Source: an uncultured Collinsella sp.
Lineage (GTDB): Bacteria > Actinomycetota > Coriobacteriia > Coriobacteriales > Coriobacteriaceae
Length of the DNA: 13,182 nucleotides
NCBI GenBank assembly: GCA_900541675.1
Contig: UQKU01000042.1
Location: forward strand, 1-13,182
Reading direction: 5' to 3'
Of the stretch, positions 1 through 7,702 are shown one piece after another. The notes under the pieces were generated by a model. That model saw only the letters and a program-made list of their open reading frames with translations, was not told the origin of the DNA and ran no database searches. Every line of letters begins with the position of its first letter. Positions within the stretch are counted from its first letter, which is position 1. A program made the position numbers and the translations under genes.

Positions 1-74
1 GATGGGCGGGGATAGCCCGATTATTTTCCGGTTCGACGAACAGCCGATCGTGTCAAATTTGGTCTAACAGAGCC
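1..74 (-). mobile_element. Possible insertion-sequence end interrupting hsdS
   Basis: Read on the minus strand away from hsdS, homology to HsdS stops just after the residues NQAID and the sequence becomes GGCTCTGTTAGACC (74 down to 61), followed by AAATTTGACACG. A terminus starting GGCTCT with an AAATTTGACA-like stretch inside resembles ends of ISL3-type insertion sequences as I remember them, and the adjoining ATTGATTT (75-82) would fit an AT-rich 8-base target. No transposase is visible in the 74 bases available, so the family is a guess. The alternative is a DNA-inversion junction of a phase-variable hsdS locus. Confidence 0.35.
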
Positions 75-478
75 AAATCAATTGCTTGATTACGCAGGTT
101 GAACATTTTGAAATAGGGAATGCCCTCGTCGACAAAGGCATCTTTACTCGGTGTCTTGCCAGCCTCAACCCTTGCGACCATCCTCATTCGCGTCCATGCC
201 CAACCTGACGGGAGCTTGCGAATAGCTCGCTCGATGGGAGTCGACTCACCCTTGCCGTCTGCTCGCTTCTCATAGGGCAGCCCATCGGAACCGAAATAGA
301 TCACGGTATCGTTTTTAACATCCTTAGGCTTGAGCTCGCCGCGCTCGACCATGGCGAGCTTCTCCTCGTGGATGCGCGACAGCAACTCGCTTGCGGACTC
401 GTCGTTCGGATCTTGCGGAACAAGCTTGCCGCGGATGGCAAGGTCCAACAGCTTTTGACGTAGTTTCCTAGTGTCCAT
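53..478 (-). CDS. hsdS: Type I restriction specificity subunit HsdS, N-terminal fragment (interrupted)
   Basis: HsdS gives a type I restriction-modification complex its DNA target, through two target-recognition domains separated by helical spacers. The 141 residues seen here start MDTRKLRQKLLDLAIRGKLV, a common opening of HsdS proteins in gut bacteria. A charged helical linker follows, then the start of the first recognition domain from about residue 90 (LPSGWAWTRM) to GIPYFKMFNLRNQAID near 118-133. A full HsdS has about 400 residues. Here the frame ends at a TGA at 53-55 after a few residues (LALLDQI) that look foreign. The ATG overlaps the hsdM stop as TAATG, which implies translational coupling. 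The fragment lacks the rest of domain 1, the central spacer and domain 2, so it is probably not functional. Identity is sure; the cause of the break is inferred. Confidence 0.88.
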   Translation of the reverse strand: MDTRKLRQKLLDLAIRGKLVPQDPNDESASELLSRIHEEKLAMVERGELKPKDVKNDTVIYFGSDGLPYEKRADGKGESTPIERAIRKLPSGWAWTRMRMVARVEAGKTPSKDAFVDEGIPYFKMFNLRNQAIDLALLDQI

Positions 479-1959
479 TAGTCCTCGATGTCCCTCAGAA
501 GCGCCTCGAGCTGCTCCACGGCGTCGGCAATCGCATCGCTCTTCTCGTGAATGCTTGAGAGCAAATCAGAAAGCGAGATCTCCGAGATGTCCTCACCGGT
601 TTTGATCCAGGTGATATCGAGACTCAGCTTGTCGCGGCTCATAATCTCGTCGATAGTGAAGCGACGCCAACGTCCATCGGGGTTGTTGTCCTCGTTGTAG
701 GTCTCATCGCGCTCATCGATATGGCCGGGCCTGTAGCATTCAAGGAAGTCGGCAAGGTCCGCCTCGGTCATTGGGTGTTGCTTCAACGTGTGGTGAACGT
801 TCGTACGATAGTCGTAAATCCACACCTCTCGGGTCTGCACGCTCTCGCTGCCGGGACGGTTCTCGAAGAATATAACGTTAGCCTTTACGCCTGGCTTGTA
901 GAAGATACCAGTCGGCAAGCGCAGGATAGTGTGCAGGTTCGTGGTCTCCAGCAACTTACGGCGCACCGTCTCACCGGCACCGCCCTCGAACAGTACGTTG
1001 TCAGGTACGACAACGGCAGCGGTGCCGCCAGTTTTCAAGATGGTATGAATGTGCTGAACAAAGTTCAGTTGCTTGTTCGAGCTCGTTGCCCAGAAGTCCT
1101 GGCGAGAGTACGAGAGCTCTTCGTCGACAAGCTCACCGTCCTCGCCGGCAGCAGCTTTAAGTGTCGCCTTTTTACCAAAAGGCGGGTTGGTGAGCACGTA
1201 GTCGAAACGCGTACCAGGGTCGGAGAGAAGCGCATCATTTCTTGTGATAGGCGGCACATCGTTAAAGTCACCGATGTTGTGCAGGAAAAGATTCATGAGG
1301 CAAAGCCGGCGCGTGGCGGGAACGATCTCCCAGCCGTGGAATGCCTCGTTCTTCAAGAACTTCTTTTGGTCGGCGTCGAGCTGATAGGCCTCCTCTATGT
1401 AGCTTTTTGCGGCCAGCAGGAAGCCGCCCGAACCGCAGCACGGATCACAGACGGTCTTCTCAGGCTTAGGCTGCGCACACTTGACGATGGTGTCGATGAG
1501 CGGCCTAGGCGTAAAGTACTGCCCGGCACCAGATTTGGTGTCCTCGGCTATTCGCTGAAGCAGCCCCTCGTAGATGTCGCCCTTGACGTCCTGCGACATA
1601 GCCGTCCACGTTTCTGCGCCGATCATCTGAATAACTCGCGCCAAGATCGCCGGAGAGCTCATCTTGTTTTGGGCCCCAGTAAAAATCTCCTGCAGCATGC
1701 CGCCCTGGGCGCCTAGCTTGTCGAGCATCTTCTTATAGGTGTCGAACAGCTCTGCGCCGCTCTTGTCCGCAAGACACTCCCAACGACAGTCCTCCGGAAG
1801 ACCGGTCGGCCTATTGTAGGGGGGCTTGCTGTACTCGTCTGCCATCTTGAGGAAGAGCAGATATGTGAGTTGTTCGAGATAATCGCTGTTGGAAACGCCA
1901 TCGTTATAGAGGACGGTCGCCATGTTCCAAATCTTCTGGTTAATGGTGGATGCGCTCAT
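478..1959 (-). CDS. hsdM: Type I restriction-modification DNA methyltransferase subunit HsdM
   Basis: HsdM transfers a methyl group from S-adenosylmethionine to N6 of adenine within the target set by HsdS, as part of an M2S methylase or R2M2S complex. From the chosen ATG the protein has 493 residues, normal for the family. The N-terminal helical HsdM domain covers about residues 1-135, followed by GQYFTPR at 146-152, a glycine-rich SAM-binding motif I DPCCGSGGF at 172-180 (the usual form is DPACGTGGF) and the catalytic NPPF at 258-261. The ATG at 1959 is preferred over an in-frame TTG at 1995 because GAAAGG stands 6 bases before it, and because the TTG would overlap hsdR. It lies 25 bases downstream of the hsdR stop and overlaps the hsdS start by one base. 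It looks intact and may methylate only if an HsdS is supplied. Confidence 0.97.
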   Translation of the reverse strand: MSASTINQKIWNMATVLYNDGVSNSDYLEQLTYLLFLKMADEYSKPPYNRPTGLPEDCRWECLADKSGAELFDTYKKMLDKLGAQGGMLQEIFTGAQNKMSSPAILARVIQMIGAETWTAMSQDVKGDIYEGLLQRIAEDTKSGAGQYFTPRPLIDTIVKCAQPKPEKTVCDPCCGSGGFLLAAKSYIEEAYQLDADQKKFLKNEAFHGWEIVPATRRLCLMNLFLHNIGDFNDVPPITRNDALLSDPGTRFDYVLTNPPFGKKATLKAAAGEDGELVDEELSYSRQDFWATSSNKQLNFVQHIHTILKTGGTAAVVVPDNVLFEGGAGETVRRKLLETTNLHTILRLPTGIFYKPGVKANVIFFENRPGSESVQTREVWIYDYRTNVHHTLKQHPMTEADLADFLECYRPGHIDERDETYNEDNNPDGRWRRFTIDEIMSRDKLSLDITWIKTGEDISEISLSDLLSSIHEKSDAIADAVEQLEALLRDIED

Positions 1960-1965
1960 GCGCTG

Positions 1966-1971
1966 CCTTTC
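1966..1971 (-). promoter_or_regulatory. Ribosome binding site deciding the hsdM start
   Basis: GAAAGG on the minus strand lies 6 bases before the ATG at 1959. It supports this start over the upstream TTG at 1995, which would overlap the end of hsdR. Confidence 0.6.
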
Positions 1972-1984
1972 TAACTCATAGGTG

Positions 1985-4747
1985 TTATGCGACAAGCGCG
2001 TAGTTCATGTCGTCGAGAACGCCTTGGTACTTATCGCCGAACAGGATGTAGAAACGCCCGAGGCCGCCCTTCTCCCCGAAAGGCGACAGGTCGAGGTCGT
2101 CAGAGCTCACGCTTCCCGAAGTTGAGATATGGTCGCGAATCATACGCAGCCAATCCATCTGCTCTTCGGTAAACTGGCCGTGGCCTGCGTTCTTGGAGAA
2201 GACCCAACTCTTGAAACGCTCCGCCACGCCCGCCTCGAAGGGCCGCAGGATCTTTTCCTGTCCGAGTTCGAATCGAATGACGGAAATGATGTCCATAATC
2301 TTGCCCACAGCGCTTCGCGCCGTAGCGACGGGTGCCCCCGCAACCTCGTATGCATGCCAGACCGTGTCGCAAGAAAGCCCATAGGGGGACGTTTTCAACG
2401 CATCGTGAACAGCCTTGACCATACGCAGCGTGATGGGGCGCTGTTTGTAGGTTTGACCGTAGATGATTTGCAACGCGTCCAGCTCATCCTTGTTGTCGGC
2501 AAGGAACTGTCTGAATGTTTGGATGACCTCTTTGGCGTGGGCCTCGCGGTCGGTGTCCCAACCGGATGAAATGACAGCATCCAGGTTCTCATTATCTATA
2601 ACCTGGTCGTGTGCCTTGCGCACGTTTTCGAGATAGTTTCTCAACTCGGCAGAGAACATCGGCTCTATCGCCTTTTCGACAAGCCGAGACTGGGCTTCTG
2701 CCAGCCTGGCTCGCTCTTCTTCGGTTGCTTCTTGAACATCATCGCTAAGGATAAACCCAGCTTCCTTTGCGATCTTGTCCTCGTCGAAAGCATCAAGCAT
2801 ATCTCTGGCGATATCGTTCACAGAGGCCCCGCCAGCGAGCTCGGCGGCCTTCTTTCGCTCGCCATTGTCCATGACGGCAGCGAGTCGAAGAAGCCGGCCG
2901 GCGAGTGAGGTGACGGTATCGTCATCGCGCGCGCCCATGGCGACGCTCATCATGAGCTCTTTCAAGCTTACTGAGGGCTTCCGCTCAAGCTGCCTTGTTT
3001 CAGTCTTAAGACTCTTCGTGACGCCAACGCAATCGACAACCACGTAGCGGCACTTGTTCGTTGTCGCTGACGGCGAAACGCGAGCCAGGTCATCATGGCC
3101 GAGCGTACGACGCCCGCGGCCAAGCATCTGCTCGAAGTAGTTTTTAGAACGAACATCTCGCATGAAGACAAGACACTCGAGAGCTTTGACATCGGTACCA
3201 GTAGCGATCATGTCAACGGTCACGGCTATGCGTGGATAGAATTCGTTGCGGAATGCCGCAAGTACAGACTTGGGGTCCTCTTCAGCGTTATAGGTTATCT
3301 TCTTACAGAACTCGTTCCCGCGCCCGAATTCTTCGCGCACAATGTTGATGATGTCGTCCGCATGACTGTCTGTTTTGGCAAAGATGAGAGTCTTGGGTAT
3401 TTCCTTGCGGCCAGGAAACATAACCGTTGTGACCTTGTCGCGGAACTCGCGGATGATGGTGCGTATCTGGGACGGGTTGACAACATCGCGGTCCAGTTTA
3501 CCCTTGTCGTATTCCAAATCCTCGTCGTTCTGCTCCCATCGCTTCTCACGGGAAAGGCGATCCCTCTTTTCAACTAGACGCTCGGTAATCGTCGCGCCGT
3601 TCTTGCTCACATCAGTTTCGATGATGTAGATATCGCCGCCGACATTGACGCCGTCAATGACTGCCTCCTCATGGGTGTATTCACTCACGACGTTCTGATT
3701 GAAAAAAGAATAGGTTCGCTTGTCAGGCGTAGCAGTAAGCCCGATGAGAAAGGCATCGAAGTAATCGAGGACCTGCTGCCAGACGTTATAGATAGAACGG
3801 TGGCACTCATCGATGATGATGAAATCGAAGTATTCAGGCGGGTAAGCCGAGTTGTACTCAACATCGCGTGGCCCGCCGACGAAGCGACCCTCACTAGGGG
3901 AAGATTCCTCGTCCGCCTCATCAAGTTCCTTGCCCTTGAGAATGGAGTACATGCGCTGAATAGTACTGATGCATACGTTGGAGCCATTGGGGATCTGCGA
4001 AGAGGTCAAACGGCAGACGTTGTAAAGCTCAGGAAACAACCTCGCATCGTCGGTAGGCCTGTATTTGCGGAACTCCTCCTCGGCCTGTTCCCCCAGGTTC
4101 TTTGTGTCAACAAGGAATAGAATGCGCTTTGCCTTGGCAAATTTGAGCAGACGATAAACGTTGGTAATAGCGGTATATGTCTTGCCAGCACCAGTGGCCA
4201 TTTGGATTAACGCGCGCGGGCGATTCTCCTCAAACGTCTTTTCGAGTTTTAAAATTGCATTTACTTGGCACTTGCGATAGCCGGCGGTCTCGAAGTCGGG
4301 AAAAGACTTAAGTCTATTCCGAAGAGTGCCAGAATCCTTCAGCCAACTACGTAGCTGTTCCGGTCTATGAAAAGAGAAGATCTCGCGAGAGCGGTAGTCT
4401 TTATCGTGGTAGTCGCAAAACCGGACCAGGACGTCGGTCGCCTCGTAGACAAAGCGAATGTCAATATTTGTAGTGGCATATTTGAATTCACTCTCAGCGT
4501 ATTGCTTTGACTGCTCGGCTACCGCTGTTAGCTTCTCGCCCTTGTTGTGTTCCTTGGCTTCAATTAACCCGCAGGGGGTGCCATCAACAAAGATAAGGTA
4601 ATCACATGGTCCAGAAGTCGTTTGCCACTCACGGACAACGACACCGCAGGCCGCTGCGGGATTGAACTCTTTAACGTCCTGAAGGACATATCCAGAAGCC
4701 CTCAACTTTTCATCGATAACAAGACGCGCTTTTTCCTCGGGACTCAC
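1985..4747 (-). CDS. hsdR: Type I restriction endonuclease subunit HsdR (nuclease and DNA translocase)
   Basis: HsdR is the motor and nuclease of a type I restriction enzyme: it pulls unmodified DNA using ATP and cuts at a distance. The protein has 920 residues. The N-terminal PD-(D/E)xK nuclease is seen as CDYLIF (D49) and LIEAKE (E63, K65). Superfamily 2 helicase motifs follow: Walker A MATGAGKT at 183-190, DECH at 313-316, TAT at 338-340, motif V around VDMIATGTDV (511-520) and motif VI QMLGRGRR at 540-547. The C-terminal part, from about 740 and ending in the segment GRFYILFGDKYQGVLDDMN, fits the EcoEI-type C-terminal domain that docks to the methylase. The start is a GTG at 4747; the frame is open only about 12 codons further upstream, with no ATG, and AAAGG lies 11 bases before the GTG. 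It is first in the hsdRMS operon. No lesion is visible. Confidence 0.96.
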   Translation of the reverse strand: MSPEEKARLVIDEKLRASGYVLQDVKEFNPAAACGVVVREWQTTSGPCDYLIFVDGTPCGLIEAKEHNKGEKLTAVAEQSKQYAESEFKYATTNIDIRFVYEATDVLVRFCDYHDKDYRSREIFSFHRPEQLRSWLKDSGTLRNRLKSFPDFETAGYRKCQVNAILKLEKTFEENRPRALIQMATGAGKTYTAITNVYRLLKFAKAKRILFLVDTKNLGEQAEEEFRKYRPTDDARLFPELYNVCRLTSSQIPNGSNVCISTIQRMYSILKGKELDEADEESSPSEGRFVGGPRDVEYNSAYPPEYFDFIIIDECHRSIYNVWQQVLDYFDAFLIGLTATPDKRTYSFFNQNVVSEYTHEEAVIDGVNVGGDIYIIETDVSKNGATITERLVEKRDRLSREKRWEQNDEDLEYDKGKLDRDVVNPSQIRTIIREFRDKVTTVMFPGRKEIPKTLIFAKTDSHADDIINIVREEFGRGNEFCKKITYNAEEDPKSVLAAFRNEFYPRIAVTVDMIATGTDVKALECLVFMRDVRSKNYFEQMLGRGRRTLGHDDLARVSPSATTNKCRYVVVDCVGVTKSLKTETRQLERKPSVSLKELMMSVAMGARDDDTVTSLAGRLLRLAAVMDNGERKKAAELAGGASVNDIARDMLDAFDEDKIAKEAGFILSDDVQEATEEERARLAEAQSRLVEKAIEPMFSAELRNYLENVRKAHDQVIDNENLDAVISSGWDTDREAHAKEVIQTFRQFLADNKDELDALQIIYGQTYKQRPITLRMVKAVHDALKTSPYGLSCDTVWHAYEVAGAPVATARSAVGKIMDIISVIRFELGQEKILRPFEAGVAERFKSWVFSKNAGHGQFTEEQMDWLRMIRDHISTSGSVSSDDLDLSPFGEKGGLGRFYILFGDKYQGVLDDMNYALVA

Positions 4748-5098
4748 CCAACCGCCAGCCTTTCTCGATGCCGCAAACTAATATGCCAGCGTCCTAGAAC
4801 ATACATAAAAACATTTTATCAGGCAGTAGACAGCAGCGTCTATCTCTGAGCAAAAGCAGCGAGCGCTCTGGAGGAACGGTCGTTGAAGCGTGGTGGGCCC
4901 CGGACCCATCGGCGACGCAGCACATGTCCTAGAAAGTCAGAGAGAAACGCTCTATGTTTAGAAGCAAACGGATGGTCTTTCCAAAAGAAACACGAGAAGC
5001 GCATCAATTGAATTAAGGGAAGTTGAAATACGATAGACAGCAGTGAATTTATCAATGGCCTTCAGTCACCCAAGTCCACCAGCCACTCTTAGCAAATT
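4748..5098. other. Intergenic region upstream of hsdR, no gene recognised
   Basis: These 351 bases lie between hsdR and the exonuclease remnant. Small frames exist, but none has a recognisable protein, a good ribosome binding site or a conserved look. The hsdR promoter must lie here or run in from upstream; CATATT near 4780-4785 (minus strand) is a possible -10 but has no convincing -35. The stretch 4980-5050 is AT-rich compared with both sides, which may mark the edge of an acquired segment. I see no clear terminator, tRNA or repeat. Confidence 0.5.
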
Positions 5099-5498
5099 GC
5101 CTAACCCCTTCGCCTTCGGCTTCAGCAGCAGATCGCTTAGCTCGGGGCACTTGCTGGAAAGGCGCGTCTGGGCGCACTCGTCCATCCCCCATCGTTGACG
5201 GATCTCCTGCGCGCGCGGGCTCACGTGATAGCCCCGTCAATCGCCTGTTTAAGCAGCCTGGCGGTCACGTGCATATCAGCAAGGGCACCGTGAGCATGGT
5301 CCGTCGACTCATCAAAATCGATACCGAGTCCCGGTGACGCACCACCCAGCGAGACTAACCCATAGCCGCCCACCTCCATAATCGAGATGTATAACGCCTG
5401 CAGGTCGGTCCAGTCCGCAGGAAATGCGGCGAGGCCTATGCGCTTCGACCGTCAATCGGCCTCGTGCTACCGCTAATCCGTCCCGTCCCGGCAGCTCA
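5099..5498 (-). pseudogene. Decayed 3' fragment of a DEDDh exonuclease gene (paralogue of 6828-7562)
   Basis: This stretch aligns base for base with 6828-7228, the 3' half of the intact exonuclease gene, in the same orientation, at roughly 80-85 % identity by eye over the best part (5112-5440). Translated, it still gives FPADWTDLQALY, then FDESTDHAHGALAD with the HxxxxD motif, and after a shift YHVSPRAQEIRQRWGM and RLSSKCPELSDLLL. It is dead: one base is missing between 5231 and 5232 compared with the intact copy, which moves the frame onto a TGA (5221-5223), and three further in-frame stops lie at 5452-5454, 5467-5469 and 5473-5475. The 5' half with the DxE motif is absent. Similarity fades near 5498, about 50 bases before the start of the next gene, so the remnant now forms its upstream region. 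Confidence 0.88.
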
Positions 5499-5509
5499 CA
5501 CAACGGTGA

Positions 5510-5543
5510 GATAATTCCCGCGACTATTAACGTAAGCAAGGAG
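5510..5543 (+). promoter_or_regulatory. Likely -10 element and ribosome binding site of the 411-residue gene
   Basis: GATAAT at 5510-5515 is one base from the -10 consensus, but I see no good -35 at the right distance. AAGGAG at 5538-5543 is a strong ribosome binding site 6 bases before the ATG at 5550, and it rules out the longer reading that begins at 5424. A small inverted repeat, CTCAC at 5495-5499 and GTGAG at 5506-5510, overlaps the edge of the -10 and could be an operator; this is weak. Confidence 0.45.
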
Positions 5544-5549
5544 CACGCT

Positions 5550-6785
5550 ATGGCAGACAACGAGATCAAACCCTCGACGGACGGCGACCGAGAGGAACTC
5601 GTGGCAAAACAGCTCGCATCTACCAAAATCCACCTCGCGCTCACTCAGGAGCGGGCGGACGTCTCCGACGGCATCAAGCTCCCGCTCGAACGAGTCCCCC
5701 AGCTCGGCATAGCGCTCGCCTCACTCCCTTCGACATTCCGCACCGTCACCAATACGGTGAGCGTGCCTATGCTGCTCCAGCCAACCGACAAGTTTGGCAA
5801 TCCGCTTGACCCGTCGATACTCCAATCGTTCAAGGACGGCAGCGGCCTCATGGGGTCCTACCGCGACGCAGCCAATGGCTTTGGGCAGGCTCGCTTCCAC
5901 GTTGTCGAGGGTGACATCGCCACAAGTGTCACGCAAGTGCCCTACGACCCGACGTCGCTGTTCATGGCAGCCGCAATCGCGCAGATAAACCAAAAGCTCG
6001 ACTCCATCCAGGAGTCCGTCGACGAAATGTTCGAGTATATGCGCCAGCGTGACAAGGCCAACATGCGCGGCAACCTCAAGACACTTGTAGACATCCTCAA
6101 CGGCTACGACCTCAACTACGACAAAGCCGTTTACATGGCCAATGCCCATATGAAGGTACTCGACATCAAACAGGCCTCCGTGCAGGACATGGAACATTTC
6201 CGTTCGCAAGCACAAACGGACCTGAAAAAGAAAGGGTTCATCGAGGTGCGAGACGACGTGAAAAGGCGCCTCGACAAGGTTCTCGACTATCTCAAGGACT
6301 ACCAGCTCGCTACCTATATCCACGCGTTCTCGCTGTTCCTCGAGCCCATGCTCACCCAGAACTTCAAACCTGCAAAGCTCGCAGACGCTGCCGCAAAAAT
6401 CGAGGCGGACTCGCTTGCGTACCGCGAACTCTACACCGAATGTTACGACGCACTCGAGGCGAGCACTGCCGACACTATCGATGTGACGCTTCTGGGCGGC
6501 ATCGCCTCCGCAGGCAAGATGCTCGGTCGCGCCATCGCGGCGACGCCCATCGGCGAGCTCACGCCCATAGACGAGGCGCTTGAGGGTGCAGGAGAGGACA
6601 TCGGCAGGTTCAACGACGAGCAATCCGAGAAACTCATTGAGAAGCTCCACCAGGCAAAGACGCCCGACGTCGCACCGTTCAGGCAGAGTGTGATGGAGAT
6701 CGACATCCTCTACAACCGTCCCACGCAGATTGCCGTGGACGCCGAGAACGTCTACATCTTACCTGCCAAGCAGCAGGAAGAGTAG
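5550..6785 (+). CDS. Protein of unknown function with a central coiled coil (411 residues)
   Basis: I do not recognise a named family. The protein has 411 residues, is acidic and carries no signal peptide. An N-terminal part (about 1-135) contains KDGSGLMGSYRD and GQARFHVVEGD, which read like short beta strands. A strong heptad-like helix follows at about 140-180 (FMAAAIAQINQKLDSIQESV), then long charged helices (210-300). A small-residue hydrophobic stretch, DVTLLGGIASAGKMLGRAIA at 311-330, could be an amphipathic or membrane-touching helix. The C-terminal part includes ILYNRPTQIAVDAENVYIL. No nuclease, ATPase or methylase motif is visible. The ATG at 5550 is chosen for its AAGGAG 6 bases upstream. 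It is a single gene, convergent with the exonuclease (42 bases between them), and lies between a dead and a live copy of that gene beside a restriction system. A defence or stress role is only a guess from location. Confidence 0.85.
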   Translation: MADNEIKPSTDGDREELVAKQLASTKIHLALTQERADVSDGIKLPLERVPQLGIALASLPSTFRTVTNTVSVPMLLQPTDKFGNPLDPSILQSFKDGSGLMGSYRDAANGFGQARFHVVEGDIATSVTQVPYDPTSLFMAAAIAQINQKLDSIQESVDEMFEYMRQRDKANMRGNLKTLVDILNGYDLNYDKAVYMANAHMKVLDIKQASVQDMEHFRSQAQTDLKKKGFIEVRDDVKRRLDKVLDYLKDYQLATYIHAFSLFLEPMLTQNFKPAKLADAAAKIEADSLAYRELYTECYDALEASTADTIDVTLLGGIASAGKMLGRAIAATPIGELTPIDEALEGAGEDIGRFNDEQSEKLIEKLHQAKTPDVAPFRQSVMEIDILYNRPTQIAVDAENVYILPAKQQEE

Positions 6786-6827
6786 CGATACGCGACAGGC
6801 ACGCGCCATGCAGACAGCTAACGCCCC

Positions 6828-7228
6828 CTACCTCCCCTCCGCCTTCAGCTTCAGCAGCAGGTCTCCCAGCTCGGGGCACTTGCTGGAAAGACGCGTCTGG
6901 GCTCGCTCGCCCATCCCCCACCGCTGGCGGACTTCCTGGGCGTGCGGACTCACGTGATAGTCCCCCTCCATCATCTGCTTGAGCAGCTTGGCGGTCACGC
7001 GCGCATCGGCAAGGGCGCTGTGGGCGTGGCCCGTCGACTCGTCAAACTCGATGCCAAACCACGTTGCCGCGTCACCCAGCGAGACGCACCCGTGGCTGCC
7101 CACGTCCATGATCGAGGTGTAAAACGCCTGCAGGTCGGCCCAGTCCGTAGGAAATGCGGAAAGATTGATGTGCTTTGCCTGGCACTCGGTCAAAAGCTGT
7201 CGACGGTCCGCCCCGCTCCAGCAAACCA
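6828..7228. repeat. Right copy of the direct repeat flanking the unknown gene
   Basis: This segment, the 3' half of the intact exonuclease gene, is the partner of 5099-5498. The two copies lie in the same orientation about 1.73 kb apart (offset 1729-1730 bases) and bracket the gene at 5550-6785. By-eye identity is roughly 80-85 % in the best part and falls at the outer 60 bases. Such a layout could come from partial duplication during an insertion, or from decay of a tandem gene pair. Confidence 0.75.
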
Positions 7229-7562
7229 CCTGGGCGGAGTAGCGACCGACCCAATCGCTGAGCCTTTTAATCACCACATAGAGCGGATCGGCCATCGCGG
7301 TGTCCACGGCCGATATCCCTGTGAGCTCGCGGACGGGGAACGCAACGCCCTCGCTAAATTCCGTCTGCACAAACTGCGAGAACTCGCCCATAACGTTGCC
7401 GTGGTAATCGAGCTTGACGGCGCCGACCTCGATAATCTCATTGCGCAGCCCACGGCGCTGGCGCTGCTTTGGCACCGGCGCAAACTCAAAGTCCAGCACA
7501 ATCTGGCGCGCAAAGTTCGTCGTATCGATAGCCGAGATACACGGCGTCTTTTCAGCTGACAC
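6828..7562 (-). CDS. DEDDh-family 3'-5' exonuclease (DnaQ/RNase T-like)
   Basis: The 244-residue protein carries all the acidic and histidine residues of DEDDh exonucleases, which remove nucleotides from 3' ends of DNA or RNA with two metal ions. Exo I is VLDFEF with D24 and E26, Exo II lies around WSGADRRQL with D119, and Exo III is HSALAD with H181 and D186. NEIIEVGAVKL (41-51) is the usual strand after Exo I. The stand-alone size and the sequence resemble small exonucleases of the KapD/ERI-1-like group more than the replicative epsilon subunit; its substrate cannot be told. The start is a GTG at 7562 with GGAGAAAGG 8 bases upstream. It is convergent with the unknown gene and ends 42 bases from it. 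A decayed partial copy lies at 5099-5498. Confidence 0.9.
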   Translation of the reverse strand: MSAEKTPCISAIDTTNFARQIVLDFEFAPVPKQRQRRGLRNEIIEVGAVKLDYHGNVMGEFSQFVQTEFSEGVAFPVRELTGISAVDTAMADPLYVVIKRLSDWVGRYSAQVVCWSGADRRQLLTECQAKHINLSAFPTDWADLQAFYTSIMDVGSHGCVSLGDAATWFGIEFDESTGHAHSALADARVTAKLLKQMMEGDYHVSPHAQEVRQRWGMGERAQTRLSSKCPELGDLLLKLKAEGR

Positions 7563-7702
7563 GGTTAGGGCCTTTCTCCGTTGCTTGTCGCTCGTTTCTC
7601 AAACGGTCACATCACAGTAAGCGTAGCCGCCCGTGCGGACATAAAGTTGCGCGGCGGCGCCGTTGCGGGTCCTGGGACGCATGTTCCATTTGATGCCCCT
7701 AC

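Noticed and set aside
721..1716. A 331-codon plus-strand open frame opposite hsdM
   Set aside because: hsdM on the other strand has the SAM and NPPF motifs; this frame has no motif and no ribosome binding site.
4840..5055. A 71-residue minus-strand protein upstream of the remnant
   Set aside because: No recognisable family, no convincing ribosome binding site, and composition that looks like random translation.
5424..5549. A 42-residue N-terminal extension of the unknown gene
   Set aside because: It runs through the exonuclease remnant in antisense and has no ribosome binding site, while AAGGAG sits 6 bases before the ATG at 5550.
5721..6650. A 309-codon minus-strand open frame opposite the unknown gene
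   Set aside because: The plus-strand gene has a strong ribosome binding site, helical heptads and sensible composition; the antisense translation is rich in Val, His and Arg with no pattern.
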